From Himantopus leucocephalus (taxonomy: Eukaryota; Chordata; Aves; Charadriiformes; Recurvirostridae), in the NCBI GenBank assembly GCA_003993805.1, contig RSEF01000005.1, positions 34,680,276 through 34,744,275 of the forward strand: a stretch of DNA of 64,000 bases, written 5' to 3'. The notes under the pieces are model-generated. The model was not told where the DNA came from, made no database searches, and saw nothing but the letters and a program-made list of their open reading frames with translations. Shown piece after piece: positions 53,001 to 61,275 of the stretch. A program made the position numbers and the translations under genes. Position 1 is the stretch's first letter, and each line of letters opens with the position of its first letter.

Positions 53001-56000
53001 CCCCGCCCCCCCGCTCCAGTGTTCCATATAATGCTGCAGAACTTTTAACTGCCGGCCAAAACTCTTTCTTCTTGACTAAAATGCTGTCTGGAAAACATAA
53101 AAATGTCCTTGTTTCCTCCTTGAGTGATGACATAGCAGCTGGTATTGACCTAGTGATTGCTATCAGGCAGTATTCAAATACATTTATATTGCTGGACAGA
53201 ATTACCATTGTGTGCTAATTTCTCGACTGATATTTCTGGAGATGTATCTTGACTTATAGGAGTTCTACGTTAATTGCTATATGATCTCTTATATCACTTA
53301 GTGCACACTTCCTTTTCTGTCAACAAGAATTCCCCTCCAGATAGCCAACACTAATGGCAGGGTGACTAAGTAAAGCTGAGCCATTTAGAGCAAAATTCAG
53401 TATTGGTGTGACCGAACTGACCTTTATGGAAGTGTGTCAACTCCTGAACTGCCTTTAAAGGCATAGAAATGTTTTTCACAAAAATTATTTGTTTATCACT
53501 AAGGCAACAGCCAGCAGAGATTGTCTTTATACTTGTAGGTCTCCGCTGGAAAACAAATATATAGGTGTATACAGGTACACACTGTAACGTTAAAGGACAG
53601 GATCCCCAAAGTTACACTGAGAAGAGCTTTACATAGCTCATTTAAGTTAGGTCATATGGGACTCTGTTATTATATATGTTCTATATTCAGGGAATTCTTC
53701 ATTTAGTTTCTGTTGCTCATGAGTTACAAAAGGTCCACACTGCAGAGCTGATTTGCATGTTTTGTTATGGTATTGCCTATGTAAGAGTAATACTTTCCTT
53801 TTTTCAGTGCTACGACTGGAATTTTCTATGCATACACATTCAGATGATCTTGACTTCCCAGTATCTTTTCTTTAACTGTCTAGTTGAACTTCTCTCTGCT
53901 GTCATCTTTCCTTCATTTCTCCTGTGGCTGCTTCTGTTTCCTATTGTCTGTCTTGCCATTTATAACTCTTTGTTTATGCAGAGATTCTTATTGCAGTGGG
54001 GGTTTTTAAAAACAGCTTAGACAAGCATCCCTCTGGAATAGCATATAAATATTTGATCTTTTCTTTGAAGAAGGTGATGCACTAAAGGACCTGTTATTGT
54101 CCTTTCCAATTCTGTACTTTTGTGATTCAAAGTCTTTTATAGATTTCTAGCATTCATAGACTGAAAATAAACAAAATACGAGATAATAAAACTTATGGGT
54201 ACAAGGAATTCGGACTGTAACATATCTACATGCATTAATCCATGATAGGTTTTCTTGGGGCAAGAATTCACCACTGCTCAGGGTGGATGAATTTTATTTG
54301 TATTCTGTTTCTGTATATTTGGAAAAATAACATGAGAAAGAGTTTCATGAAAAAAAATAGGCATTATAGGGGGAAAGGTAGTATGTTGCAAAGCCTTCGG
54401 TCATGTTTAGGCAACTGTGAGGTTTATTACCAGTTGGTTTTGCTGAACAAAAACAGGATGCCTATGCTGTCTTTCTACACACATTTAAAATATTCCGTCT
54501 TTAACAGCTGTATTATTTTTATCCTGCAGCTAATATGACTTCAGAGGGATTGAAACTGAAGGATATTATTTTGGTTCATCTGTATATGAAGAGCATGAAA
54601 GATTTCAATGTTATAAATTCAGTTTATGTGACAGAATTTGATTTGTGTCCACCAGCAAGGTAGGATTAGACTACTGCTATAGTATATTTATGATACACTG
54701 TAATATACTGAATTATTGTTACCATATTTATGAAGCTTTTGTCCAAATGTTTGTGCCTCACAGTCTTAGAAGTAGAATTTTGCTGCCTTCTGGAGTAATC
54801 ACATCAGCTGCTCAACTCAAAAACACTAGGGTTGGAAATTCTTGCCTTAATATATACCATAAGGCCTATAAATGCACACAAACACACACCCGCCATGGCT
54901 TTACAGAAAACGAATACGTTTTTTGCAAGTCTGGGTTCTTCTCTGTGACTTGATTGAACTGACTAGTCTTTTATATTGGTGGGGTTTCATTTGCTTTTCT
55001 TGTTTGTTTGCCTCCCTTGACCTGCTGGCAATGCTCCTGTGAATGCAGCCAAGGATATCATCAGCCCTCTTTGCCACAAAGACATGTTGCNGTTTGCTTT
55101 TCTTGTTTGTTTTCCTCCCTTGACCTGCTGGCAATGCTCCTGTGAATGTAGCCAAGGATATCATCAGCCCTCTTTGCCACAAAGACATGTTGCAGGCTCA
55201 CGTTCAACTTGATGTCAATCAGGAATCTCCAGGTCCTTTTCTGCAAAGTTGCTTTCCAGCCAGTTAGCCCCCAGAATATACTAAAGCATGGGTTTGTTCC
55301 TGCCTGGGTGCAGGACTCTCGACTTCTCCGTGTTGAACTTCATGAGGTTCCTGTGTGCCTGTTTCTCCAGCCTGTCGAGGTCCATCTGGATGGCAACACA
55401 AACCTCTGGTGTGTCAGCCATTCCTCTCAGNGGGCCCATCTAGATGGCAACACAAACCTCTGGTGTGTCAGCCATTCCTCTCAGTTTTCTGTCATTTACA
55501 GACTTGCCAAGGGTACATTCTGCCCCCTCATCCAGACTTTTAATGAAGATGTTGAAAAGGATTGGACTCAGTATAGACTCCTAGGGTACACCGCTAGTTA
55601 CTGGGCACCTGAGAGACTTTGTGCACCTACAAAGACACTTTGTGTCCACCCTCTGGGCCTGGCTGTTCAGCCAGTTTTCAATCCACTTCACTGTCTACTC
55701 ATCCAGCCTATACATCAACAGCTTCTCAATGAGGATGTGATGGGAGACAGTGTCAAAAGCCCTACTGAAGCCTTGCTGTCAATTATTATTGTGTCTTTCT
55801 AAAAGTGATGAGGTTTGGAACCTTCTAGGTTGTTACAAACCTTATTCACCTTGTTCTGTTTATTTTGATAAACACAAAAGCAAAATTGTTAGCTGAGGAG
55901 GTGCCTGAGATGCACATCATTTGATACTGGGAGATGTTTCAGGACAGTACCAATATATACTTATTTTGTTCCTTGTCTTCCCCTGCTCGTATGCATTGGC

Positions 56001-58512
56001 TGTGGTTGAAGATGCATACTGGACTAGATGGATCTTTGGCTTGATCCAGTGGGGTTGTTCTTAATGTCTTATGTTTCTGTCAGATAATGATTGTTCATGG
56101 GTAGCTTAGCTGCACTTATGTATTTAGTAAGAATGCAAGTATGAAAAAAACTGATTTCAGACTTCTGCATACGCTGATGCTAACACTTTCATTCGCAGAT
56201 CCCCAAGTCATAGCTTTTTAATATCTGTTGTACAGATTCTTCAACGTTGCATCCAAGACCACCTCTAACATAATGAAAAAGCTTGATGGTCTAGGTATGC
56301 AGTATGAGATTCCTGTGTTATTTGGGTGTGTTGGTTTTGGGTTTTTTTTTCCATTAGAAATTGGATAACAAACACCTGGCCCATGGAATTTTTGTTCTGC
56401 TTTTTTAAAAGTTGTGTGTTAAAACTAATTTTCCATTTGTAAATTCTTTATTGCCTTTGTCAAAAGGCCTTATTTCTTATTACAGTAATTCATGTTCTTA
56501 AGTGTCTGAGATAATATGCTCAGTACGTAGAACTGCTATAGCTTGAAAAATTCCACTTGGATCATAGGTTAATACAGGTTGGAAGGGACCTCTGGAGGTC
56601 ATCTAGTCAAATCCCCTGCTCAAAGCAGGGTCAACTATGAGGTCAGACCTCATGTCTTATTTTTAAAACCAACTGTTTTAGCAATTTTATAGTGTAAAAT
56701 ACTATATTTTATACTCTTAGTACAGAATATGAAGTGTAGTATAGGCATGTGAATTTTAAGTGTAGCATGACAAATAGTTAAATGACATTGTTAAGGTAAT
56801 ATATATCATGATAGATTCACATTCTCCTACACTGTCCAGGTGTCAGAAGATACTCGAAGAGAGTAGGAAGAGGCTTTTTGAGATGCTGATTGTAGGCCAG
56901 AATTACTAAATCACAGAGGGATGGAATGTTGGTTGTGTGTGCCTTAAGAGGAGGGATCTAGTCCCAGCTGTAAACTACACAAAAATGAATCTCCAGTCCT
57001 ATGTATTCTAAGTTCTTTTTATGACATATACCCTTCTCCCGATTTAGCTTCTTTGAATTGCTCATGCTGCTGCATGTTTTAAGCCTCCCCATTTGCATAG
57101 CCAGTCACATAGTCTTCCGTCACTAAAATAACAGGTAGAAAGATTAGGAAGTTGCAGGGAAATGGCTTTTTATGGTTACTTTTATGGAACAAACAGATTT
57201 ATGTTGCATTTTGTCCAGAAGAAAAATTATACAGCAGTTTGCATGGCTGCATCATTGCATTATGCACAGAGACCTGGTTGTGGGAGTTCTCACAAGCAAT
57301 GTGCTGGAAGCACTGACTCAAGGGTGTGGATCTGCACTAAATTTGCAAAATTGTCTTGAAAATTTACCAGCCCAAGCAGAAAATCCATTCATCCATGCTT
57401 ATGATGATGGTAATGAGGAAAAAATACTGTATTTGCATGTGGGAGGAGGGTAGAAAAATAGTTTTCTTGGAAGAAATAAGCAAGCTGAGAAGAATTTTGT
57501 AAGGTTATGTTATATGATATGTAAAGAGAACAAGTAATTTTTTGTCGGATTCCTGCTGGGAGCTAAATGACTTTTTTATGCATGGACTACAACTACAATT
57601 ATTTTTCAGGCTTTGAAATGTTGATTTCCCCCACCGCACCCCCTGCTTTTCCACTGGCCACATGCAGCAGACCGTGTGTCTGTCTGTCCGTCCAGGCACT
57701 CAGTCTTCCTTGGAGCAAACAAAAGTGAAATTTTTAAATGAATGCTTAAGTATGTTCTCAGCCCCGTCATAAGTGTATGTCTGTCATGCATCTTGAAGTA
57801 TTAACAGAAAAATATGCTCAGTATTGCATGATAACACGTGAAAAGGATGTAAAGGAACAATGAGCTGCTGCTGTTTAGAAATCTGAACCTCTAGTCCAAC
57901 CATTGGAAGGACATTCAGTGAAAAATGCGTAGAGGTAAGAATATGACAACGATACACTCAGTCTAAAGGCTGCTTAGCATAACTTATCTGGCATTTCCAT
58001 CATTGTGTGGTCGAGGATTTTTGGTTTTAATGAAAGAACTCATGTAGTCTTAATAAAGTGATAACACATTATAAAATAACAAAGTGGAAGTGAGCCATTG
58101 GCTGTGATGCTAGTTTCTCCTTGGTAGTGGAAACTATCTTGCTGGAATTCTGAGGTTGATCATTATTTGGAGAGGAGATAACAGTGTAAATGCTAGCAGG
58201 TTATTGCAATACTATAGCTTTGTTTGATGTTCCTGACAAAATTTCATAACATAGTATCCGAAAGAAAAACCCATGGAAAATAAATGCTGAAAGTTGGTGC
58301 AAGCAAACTGAAAAAAATAATTGTCTTGTGTTTTCAGAGTATGTGTGGAAACCCTGTTACCTGATGGAGTACTGTTTTGCATTGACTGCCTTGCACATAA
58401 GTATGACGTTGCAATGGATGATGTGTTACGTGATGAAAAACTGGTCATGCATGTACAGAGCATTTCCCACTGGGCACCTGCTAGCATAGGACCTTACAGT
58501 CAGTCCATCAAG
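10965..58512 (+). CDS. DPH6: DPH6 (diphthine--ammonia ligase), long RidA-fused form; nine internal exons, partial at both ends
   Basis: Joined exons: 10965-11038, 13185-13303, 26538-26599, 34065-34159, 40697-40784, 49163-49310, 50565-50696, 54530-54659, 58338-58512. They give 341 in-frame codons. DPH6 uses ATP and ammonium to amidate diphthine on eEF2, completing diphthamine in the cytosol. Residues 1-146 of the partial product match the middle and end of the ATP_bind_4 (DUF71) domain, including [15 protein letters not shown] and [11 protein letters not shown]. The SGGKDS PP-loop expected at the N terminus is encoded upstream of the window. Residues 147-196 are an acidic linker, about 205-305 a RidA/YjgF-like domain, and from about 323 a second one begins ([15 protein letters not shown]). 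Mammalian DPH6 is about 267 residues and lacks the RidA part; yeast Dph6 has it. Every junction keeps frame, and all introns are GT-AG except one GC-AG. Start and stop codons are outside the window. Identity is secure from the DUF71 motifs; the exact splice sites are inferred by eye. Confidence 0.95.
12385..12426 (-). repeat. 18-bp inverted repeat, 6-base loop (hairpin)
   Basis: The left arm is 12385-12402 (GTCTATCTAACATATGGG) and the right arm 12409-12426 (CCCATATATTAGATAAAC). Read as plus-strand RNA there are two C-A mismatches. Read as minus-strand RNA these become two G-U pairs, so all 18 pairs form. The hairpin is too short for a usual miRNA precursor (about 60 nt or more). The fold is clear; a function is not. 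Confidence 0.8.
12740..12990. promoter_or_regulatory. Possible conserved noncoding element with two octamer motifs
   Basis: Contains ATTTGCAT (12879-12886) and its reverse complement ATGCAAAT (12935-12942), about 49 bp apart. Both are perfect POU-factor octamers. The surrounding sequence is of mixed composition and free of recognisable repeats. Function is inferred only. Confidence 0.35.
13185..13303 (+). CDS. DPH6: DPH6 exon b
   Basis: One base completing valine, 39 codons, then one base of a glycine codon. The peptide begins [13 protein letters not shown] and continues through [14 protein letters not shown] to KVAAF. The [10 protein letters not shown] block is strongly conserved in DPH6 and belongs to the second half of the ATP-binding domain. 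The acceptor is TTTTTAAG at 13184 and the donor is GTACGT at 13304. The split glycine codon G|GT joins exactly to the exon at 26538. Base 13185 begins an ATG, but this is the splice junction and not a translation start. Confidence 0.94.
15230..15480. promoter_or_regulatory. Possible conserved noncoding element with an AP-2-type palindrome
   Basis: Contains CTGCCTCAGGCAG (15276-15288), whose core GCCTCAGGC is a perfect TFAP2-type site, followed by several ATTA/TAAT cores (GACATAATTAGATG, GCTTTAATAATTGCATG). The block is repeat-free. Conservation was not tested. Confidence 0.35.
16610..16627. repeat. Small perfect inverted repeat
   Basis: TTCTCAT-GTAT-ATGAGAA: a 7-bp stem with a 4-base loop. 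Probably chance in AT-rich DNA. Confidence 0.7.
18452..18472. repeat. Short tandem repeat, CTTGCTTTTCC
   Basis: CCCTTGCTTTT is repeated head to tail in a pyrimidine-rich tract around 18446-18473 (about two and a half units). Confidence 0.75.
22728..23031 (+). mobile_element. CR1 LINE 3' end with intact C-terminal ORF2 remnant
   Basis: The copy is 5'-truncated. The C-terminal end of CR1 ORF2 is open from about 22740 to the stop at 22934 ([20 protein letters not shown], then [18 protein letters not shown]). The 3' UTR follows, ending ATTCTATGGCTCTATGATTC. Because the frame is intact and the match to remembered CR1 is close, this copy looks younger than the other CR1 copies in the window. It is not expected to be functional, as nearly all of ORF2 is missing. 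Confidence 0.95.
26538..26599 (+). CDS. DPH6: DPH6 exon c
   Basis: Two bases completing glycine, then 20 codons reading [20 protein letters not shown]. This is the short, highly conserved DPH6 segment between the KVAA block and the GEGGEYETF block. The acceptor is an unusually long thymine run (about 17 T) followed by CAG at 26537. The donor is GTTAGT at 26600. The exon ends in phase 0. At 62 bp it is the smallest exon seen and lies between introns of 13.2 kb and 7.5 kb. Confidence 0.94.
26600..34064 (+). other. DPH6: DPH6 intron c-d (7.5 kb)
   Basis: GT-AG intron, phase 0. It is mostly featureless AT-rich sequence. The part from about 28260 to 28640 is visibly less AT-rich, which may mark an old unrecognised repeat. 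A short A-rich run occurs near 30553-30565. No gene or clear transposon was recognised. Confidence 0.85.
34065..34159 (+). CDS. DPH6: DPH6 exon d, carries the GEGGEYETF signature
   Basis: Thirty-one codons plus two bases. The peptide starts [19 protein letters not shown] and ends CPLFKKKIV. The (C/N)[13 protein letters not shown] signature is the most diagnostic motif of DPH6 / ATP_bind_4 proteins and is thought to be part of the active site. All of its recognisable residues are present. The acceptor is TTTTGTGTTAG at 34064 and the donor is GTAAGG at 34160. The split valine codon GT|A joins in frame to the next exon. Confidence 0.95.
36445..37462 (+). mobile_element. Solo LTR of an endogenous retrovirus, 1018 bp
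   Basis: Begins TGTGATGGATTAACCTTGGC and ends ACCCAATACA, that is TG...CA termini. It is flanked by ACAGA (36440-36444) and ACAGG (37463-37467), a 5-bp target-site duplication with one mismatch. The centre carries degenerate GC-rich units of about 50-60 bp (GTCTTTCCCACAGGGCAGTTC and relatives, about 36860-37180). It resembles an LTR family I remember from zebra finch and other neoavian genomes (TguLTR5-like); the family name is from memory. No internal retroviral genes are present, so it is a recombined solo LTR. An A-run at 36644-36659 lies inside it. Confidence 0.82.
37790..37851. repeat. 26-bp direct repeat, two perfect copies 36 bp apart
   Basis: AAGATCTTACAATCAAAATA followed by TTCAAC occurs at 37790-37815 and 37826-37851 with a 10-bp spacer. 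There is no N nearby, so it is probably a genuine local duplication. Confidence 0.9.
40697..40784 (+). CDS. DPH6: DPH6 exon e, end of the ATP-binding domain; apparent GC donor
   Basis: One base completing valine, then 29 codons from [13 protein letters not shown] to [20 protein letters not shown] is a conserved DPH6 block near the end of the catalytic domain. The acceptor is TTTGTATTTCAG at 40696. The reading ends at ENK in phase 0, the place where mammalian DPH6 switches to its short C-terminal tail. The bases at the boundary are AAG|GCAAGT: a perfect donor consensus except for GC in place of GT. A GT four bases downstream (GTAGAT, 40789) is weaker and would need a poor acceptor at 49175 to keep frame. 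If the intron is not removed, translation runs 36 more codons to a stop at 40893-40895. Confidence 0.92.
44574..44860. repeat. Direct duplication of about 140 bp joined at an N (44714)
   Basis: Both copies start ATACTCCTCCTAGGTAACCT and end CACTAAGATAATAAATA. The second has a small insertion (ATAGATAACCCTTG in place of ATAGATATG) and a few substitutions. The N sits precisely between them. Confidence 0.9.
46958..46984. repeat. A25 homopolymer next to an N
   Basis: Twenty-five adenines (46958-46982), then G, then the N at 46984. This is the only N in the window without an obvious flanking duplication. The homopolymer itself probably broke the assembly. Confidence 0.85.
49163..49310 (+). CDS. 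DPH6: DPH6 exon f, linker between ATP-binding and RidA domains
   Basis: Forty-nine codons plus one base. The peptide begins [17 protein letters not shown] and includes the acidic, serine-rich segment FPSSEEDEP, ending KHNSLDF. No domain is recognisable; a flexible linker of low conservation is expected here in long-form DPH6. The exon is supported by its phase: it accepts phase 0 from the exon at 40697 and gives A|CT (threonine) to the exon at 50565. The acceptor TTTATCTCAACCAG ends at 49162 and the donor is GTGAGT at 49311. The open frame extends on both sides, so the boundaries rest on splice-site quality and phase alone. It is less certain than the flanking exons. Confidence 0.75.
49311..50564 (+). 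other. DPH6: DPH6 intron f-g (1.25 kb)
   Basis: GT-AG intron, phase 1, the shortest between exons here. No repeats or other features were recognised. Confidence 0.75.
50565..50696 (+). CDS. DPH6: DPH6 exon g, start of first RidA-like domain
   Basis: Two bases completing threonine, 43 codons, then one base of an alanine codon. The peptide reads [18 protein letters not shown], then [10 protein letters not shown], then [20 protein letters not shown] corresponds to the first beta strands of RidA/YjgF/L-PSP domains in long-form DPH6 (compare the G..V..SGQ strand in RidA). [12 protein letters not shown] matches the first amphipathic helix (Q(T/A)..(V/A)(L/F)..L). The acceptor is TTCATTTCCAATAG at 50564 and the donor is GTGCTT at 50697 after CAAG. 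A nearer GT at 50617 would cut the exon in the middle of the conserved domain and was rejected. Confidence 0.9.
51255..51282. repeat. GTTTT tandem tract
   Basis: About five head-to-tail GTTTT units in intron g-h. Confidence 0.9.
54000..54130 (+). mobile_element. Possible old CR1 3' tail
   Basis: GGGTTTTTAAAAACAGCTTA followed, 90 bp later, by GTCCTTTCCAATTCTGTACT and TTTGTGATTC resembles the diverged 3' end of older CR1 copies (GGT..C.TTCCAA...TTCTATGATTC). It is weak, and chance similarity is possible. Confidence 0.4.
54530..54659 (+). CDS. DPH6: DPH6 exon h, core of first RidA-like domain
   Basis: Two bases completing alanine, 42 codons, then two bases of an arginine codon. The peptide begins [20 protein letters not shown], continues [12 protein letters not shown], and ends FDLCPPA. 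This is the typical RidA core: G..L.D(V/I)(V/I).(V/L)..Y(L/M) followed by a D(F/Y)...N..Y helix and the PAR turn. The arginine of PAR, the substrate-binding arginine in bacterial RidA, is preserved and its codon (AG|A) is split by the next intron. The acceptor is TATTTTTATCCTGCAG at 54529 and the donor is GTAGGA at 54660. Confidence 0.94.
54990..55194. repeat. Direct duplication of about 102 bp joined at an N (55091) inside CR1
   Basis: Both copies run from TTTGCTTTTCTTGTTTGTTT to CACAAAGACATGTTGC, with only a few differences. They lie within the antisense CR1 fragment and lengthen it artificially. Confidence 0.9.
55381..55484. repeat. Direct duplication of about 49 bp joined at an N (55431) inside CR1
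   Basis: CCATCTGGATGGCAACACAA...CATTCCTCTCAG occurs before the N and, with one base change (CTAGATGG), again from 55437. The N sits at the end of the first copy. Confidence 0.9.
55985..56085 (+). mobile_element. Old CR1/L3-type 3' tail
   Basis: GCATTGGCTGTGGTTGAAGA, ACTGGACTAGATGGATCTTT, GGCTTGATCCAGTGGGGTTG and TTCTTAATGTCTTATG match the well-known tail pattern of ancient CR1/L3 elements (ACTGG(A/G)CTAGATGGACCTTTGG). The copy is short and diverged. Confidence 0.6.
56561..56650 (-). mobile_element. CR1 LINE 3' tail, antisense
   Basis: ATCATAGGTTAATACAGGTT, GGAAGGGACCTCTGGAGGTC and ATCTAGTCAAATCCCCTGCT form the reverse complement of a CR1 3' UTR end. Only about 90 bp remain. Confidence 0.88.
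58338..58512 (+). CDS. DPH6: DPH6 exon i, end of first and start of second RidA-like domain
   Basis: One base completing arginine, then 58 codons. The first part, [20 protein letters not shown], is the last strand of the first RidA-like domain. An acidic/basic linker follows ([12 protein letters not shown]). Then [15 protein letters not shown] opens a second RidA-like domain; A...GPYSQ is the hallmark N-terminal motif of RidA proteins. The acceptor is TGTTTTCAG at 58337 and the donor is GTAGGG at 58513 after CAAG. It ends in phase 0. The second RidA-like domain is incomplete, and I could not find its continuation before 64000, so the gene runs past the window. Confidence 0.95.
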
Positions 58513-60292
58513 GTAGGGAATCTTTACTTCATGTGAACTATATGTCATTTTACTGAAACAAGTACAGTTATAAAGTCTCCTTCTCTCCCATCTGAATGTG
58601 TGCGTGGCAGGGGGGGGGGAAAGCAGCATTTTGAATTTTTACTTTTAAAACTTACGGACAAAAAAAACCCTTAACCTGCATCAGTCTTTCATTTAACCTT
58701 TCATAAGACAGGTTAAATTATTCTTTGCAGAGAATCTCAAGAACAGCCAACTTTTGTTGTATATTATAATTAGACCAAATAATTGTGTCACACGTACACT
58801 TTTATAATCTGCTTAGAATATAAACAGAATTTAGGAACATCTGAGGATAGTTGAAATTTCTTTGTTTAAAGCGAGCAAGTTCAAACTGTTTTATAGGAAA
58901 GTCAATCAGAAAATGCTTATTTAATGAAATCCCTATTGAGGCTCTTGGTACTGCTTAACTATTTAAAAGCACAGCAAGGTTGAAAAACTGTTCTTTTTTT
59001 CAAATTAATAACAAACTGAATAGAATATTACATACTATTTAAAAGTATGAAAAAGAGACAGTAAAGTATTGTGGAAAAGTGGACCAAAATTTGAATAAAA
59101 AGCTTTTTTTCTTAATATGGTACCTCTTGCTCAGCTAGTATCATTCTGACAGTTCATGAAGTGTCTCACCTTTTCTGTTGCAAAAAATGTATATATTCCT
59201 TTCTTACCTTTCTTAGTCCTCTTATATAATACATTGTCTTGTCCAAATTATTGTGTTGTGCAAACTGATTTAAGCAACGTGTTATGGCATCTGTTTAAAT
59301 TTCCTGAAACTTCTTTGAGTCTGCAAATCCACCTAGTATAATGGCCATGGAATTGTGCTTTGTTTTGTCTTTGTACCATTTTATGGAAAATTAAAAGCTT
59401 CCTTAGGTGGGTTTTTAAGACCTTCCTCAGACTATGTATGAGCAGGTATTAAGCTCCTCAGGTCACCAACAGAAGTAAAGCCCTTCAGTATGTTTTAGGA
59501 ATAGAATATATTTTCCAGAATAAATAAGGAAGGAGCAAAAGTGGGTTTTTAATCTTTATTGTCAACAAAAATGATTTGAAATTATAATAATTTTATTATG
59601 ATGACATGTTGATCAGTTTTATATGTTTGAGGAACAGAAGCTTAATGACCTTAAAACAGTAAATGATTATTACCCTTATGTTGTGTATCTGTAGATTTTG
59701 TTTGTCATTTACTTGACAACAACTGGACAATTAAATTGCTGTCTTTTCAGTCCAATATGAAGTTTGGTGGACACTGAGGAATCATCATGTATTTGAGCAC
59801 AGTGTTTTTGCTCAATTTAGAATAGGCCAAGGACTGTAATATTCAGGGTGTTGCAAGTTGGAATTGATGTGCACTGGCATGTAAGAGCAGAGCTGGCAGC
59901 AGAAAGGTGTAGGTAGTTCATGCAAACTATGGAATTCACACTTTAGGCTCAACAAATCACTCAGCAGAACATCACTTCAATTCTGTAGGGACCTTACAGG
60001 ATCCTGCCAACAATGCTATGAGGACAAAAAGTAAAAATTTGAAATTTACCATGAGAATATCCTGACCTTAGTCTGATAGACACAAAACAACAGTGGCAGA
60101 ATGAAATTAGGATTTTCAAAGTATTTTTAGCAAAATCAAACATTCTTCCTCTTTCAGGATTAACATTCTTTAAAAAAAACTTCAGTGTTTCTACTGGTAA
60201 GAAGTAGATGTAAACTGTTGTAAGACACAGTATGACTGACTTTCTTATAATTAAGAAAAAACTGAGATCATTTAATACATTTTTCTGAGTCT

Positions 60293-60479
60293 GTCTCTTT
60301 TATTGGTGCAGAAACTTTTGCCAATACTAATGTCTATGTCAGGAATTGGTATGTAAGCTCCGTGAGAGTTATTGTAAAGGCTATNCGTCTCTTTTATTGG
60401 TGCAGAAACCTCTGCCAATACTAATGTCTATGTCAGGAATTGGTATGTAAGCTCCATGAGAGTTATTGTAAAGGCTATA
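60293..60479. repeat. Direct duplication of about 92 bp joined at an N (60385)
   Basis: GTCTCTTTTATTGGTGCAGA to TTATTGTAAAGGCTAT is present before and after the N, with about three substitutions. Confidence 0.92.
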
Positions 60480-60671
60480 CTGCTGATCTCAGTAATATAT
60501 AACAAGTATTCTGATTATGTCCTTCTAATATTAGTACCACAGACTGTCTAGGCTATTCAGTCTGGGAATACGTGATGACACGTGGTTTGCCTTCCTCCAG
60601 ATCTTTGTGTCGCAGTGAGCACCAGCCCAATTTGTAGTGGTCATTGGTAGTAGCTTGGTATTTTTACTAAA

Positions 60672-60804
60672 GGTACTTCGTGGTTTTACTTCTCACTGTT
60701 GTTTATCAAATTGTTATTTTATTTTCATGTTTTAATTNGGTACTTCGTGGTTTTACTTCTCACTGTTGTTTATCAAATTGTTATTTTATTTTCATGTTTT
60801 AATT
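60672..60804. repeat. Direct duplication of 66 bp joined at an N (60738)
   Basis: GGTACTTCGTGGTTTTACTT to TTTTCATGTTTTAATT appears at 60672-60737 and identically at 60739-60804, separated only by the N. Confidence 0.93.
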
Positions 60805-60952
60805 TTGTTTTACCAGTGGATTAGGGGATTGGTCAAGACTAATCAGTAATTGGTAGCTTATATAGAAACAGCTTGCTTGCCATCTTCACAAAAGCTGACA
60901 GCACAGTTGTACATCAGGGAGTTAAACATGAAGATGCACTGCCAAGCGGTTT

Positions 60953-60969
60953 GGGGGGGGGGAGGGGGG
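60953..60969. repeat. G-rich run (G10-A-G6)
   Basis: Ten guanines, one adenine and six guanines. A similar G10 run lies at 58610-58619. Length is uncertain because such homopolymers sequence poorly. Confidence 0.85.
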
Positions 60970-61275
60970 AATTTATACTGAGAGCTTATTTATGATTATT
61001 TATTTTGTGAGAACGTTCTTTATGAACTGTGAGCATAGTTCATTTCAAAAAAATAATTAAAAAAAAAAAAAAGCCAGTGCAGCTAAAACAGTAACCACAA
61101 ATACTTATCTAAGAATGCGTGGAAAGTTGACAGTGTTTGTACCAGATGTTCTTCTAGTATGTTAATGTAATTTAAAAGTCTATTTGCACTTACAGTTTGT
61201 TTGCTTTGGCAAAGTTGAGAAAATGTTTTTCTATCTAGAAGTGAACAAATAAACTGCCACAGTAGAATATATCTT

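Larger units (their letters stand above)
50697..54529 (+). other. DPH6: DPH6 intron g-h (3.8 kb)
   Basis: GT-AG intron, phase 1. It contains a GTTTT tandem tract (51255-51282), a small C-rich, CpG-containing patch (52960-53020) and a possible old CR1 3' tail (about 54000-54130). Confidence 0.85.
54990..55800 (-). mobile_element. CR1 LINE ORF2 body fragment, degenerate, antisense to DPH6
   Basis: Read on the minus strand from 55800 down, the sequence gives a reverse-transcriptase-type stretch: [14 protein letters not shown], then [16 protein letters not shown], then [12 protein letters not shown], then [14 protein letters not shown]. This is followed by the [19 protein letters not shown] region further along CR1 ORF2. 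Stops and frame breaks are present. Two N characters (55091, 55431) sit inside it, each with a short direct duplication, so the apparent length is inflated by about 150 bp. Confidence 0.88.
54660..58337 (+). other. DPH6: DPH6 intron h-i (3.7 kb), CR1-rich
   Basis: GT-AG intron, phase 2. About a third of it is CR1: a minus-strand body fragment (54990-55800) interrupted by two N-joined duplications, an old plus-strand tail (55985-56085) and a minus-strand tail (56561-56650). A TCTGTCTGTCCGTCC patch lies near 57677. Confidence 0.85.

Noticed and set aside
52955..53218. C-rich, CpG-containing patch as a promoter island
   Set aside because: Only about 60 bp is GC-rich (52960-53020), far too short for a CpG island, and no transcript start features are visible.
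55209..55802. Open frame of 197 codons on the plus strand, the longest in the window
   Set aside because: It runs antisense through a CR1 fragment and across the N at 55431, with an internal duplicated segment. It is a by-product of the repeat and the assembly join.
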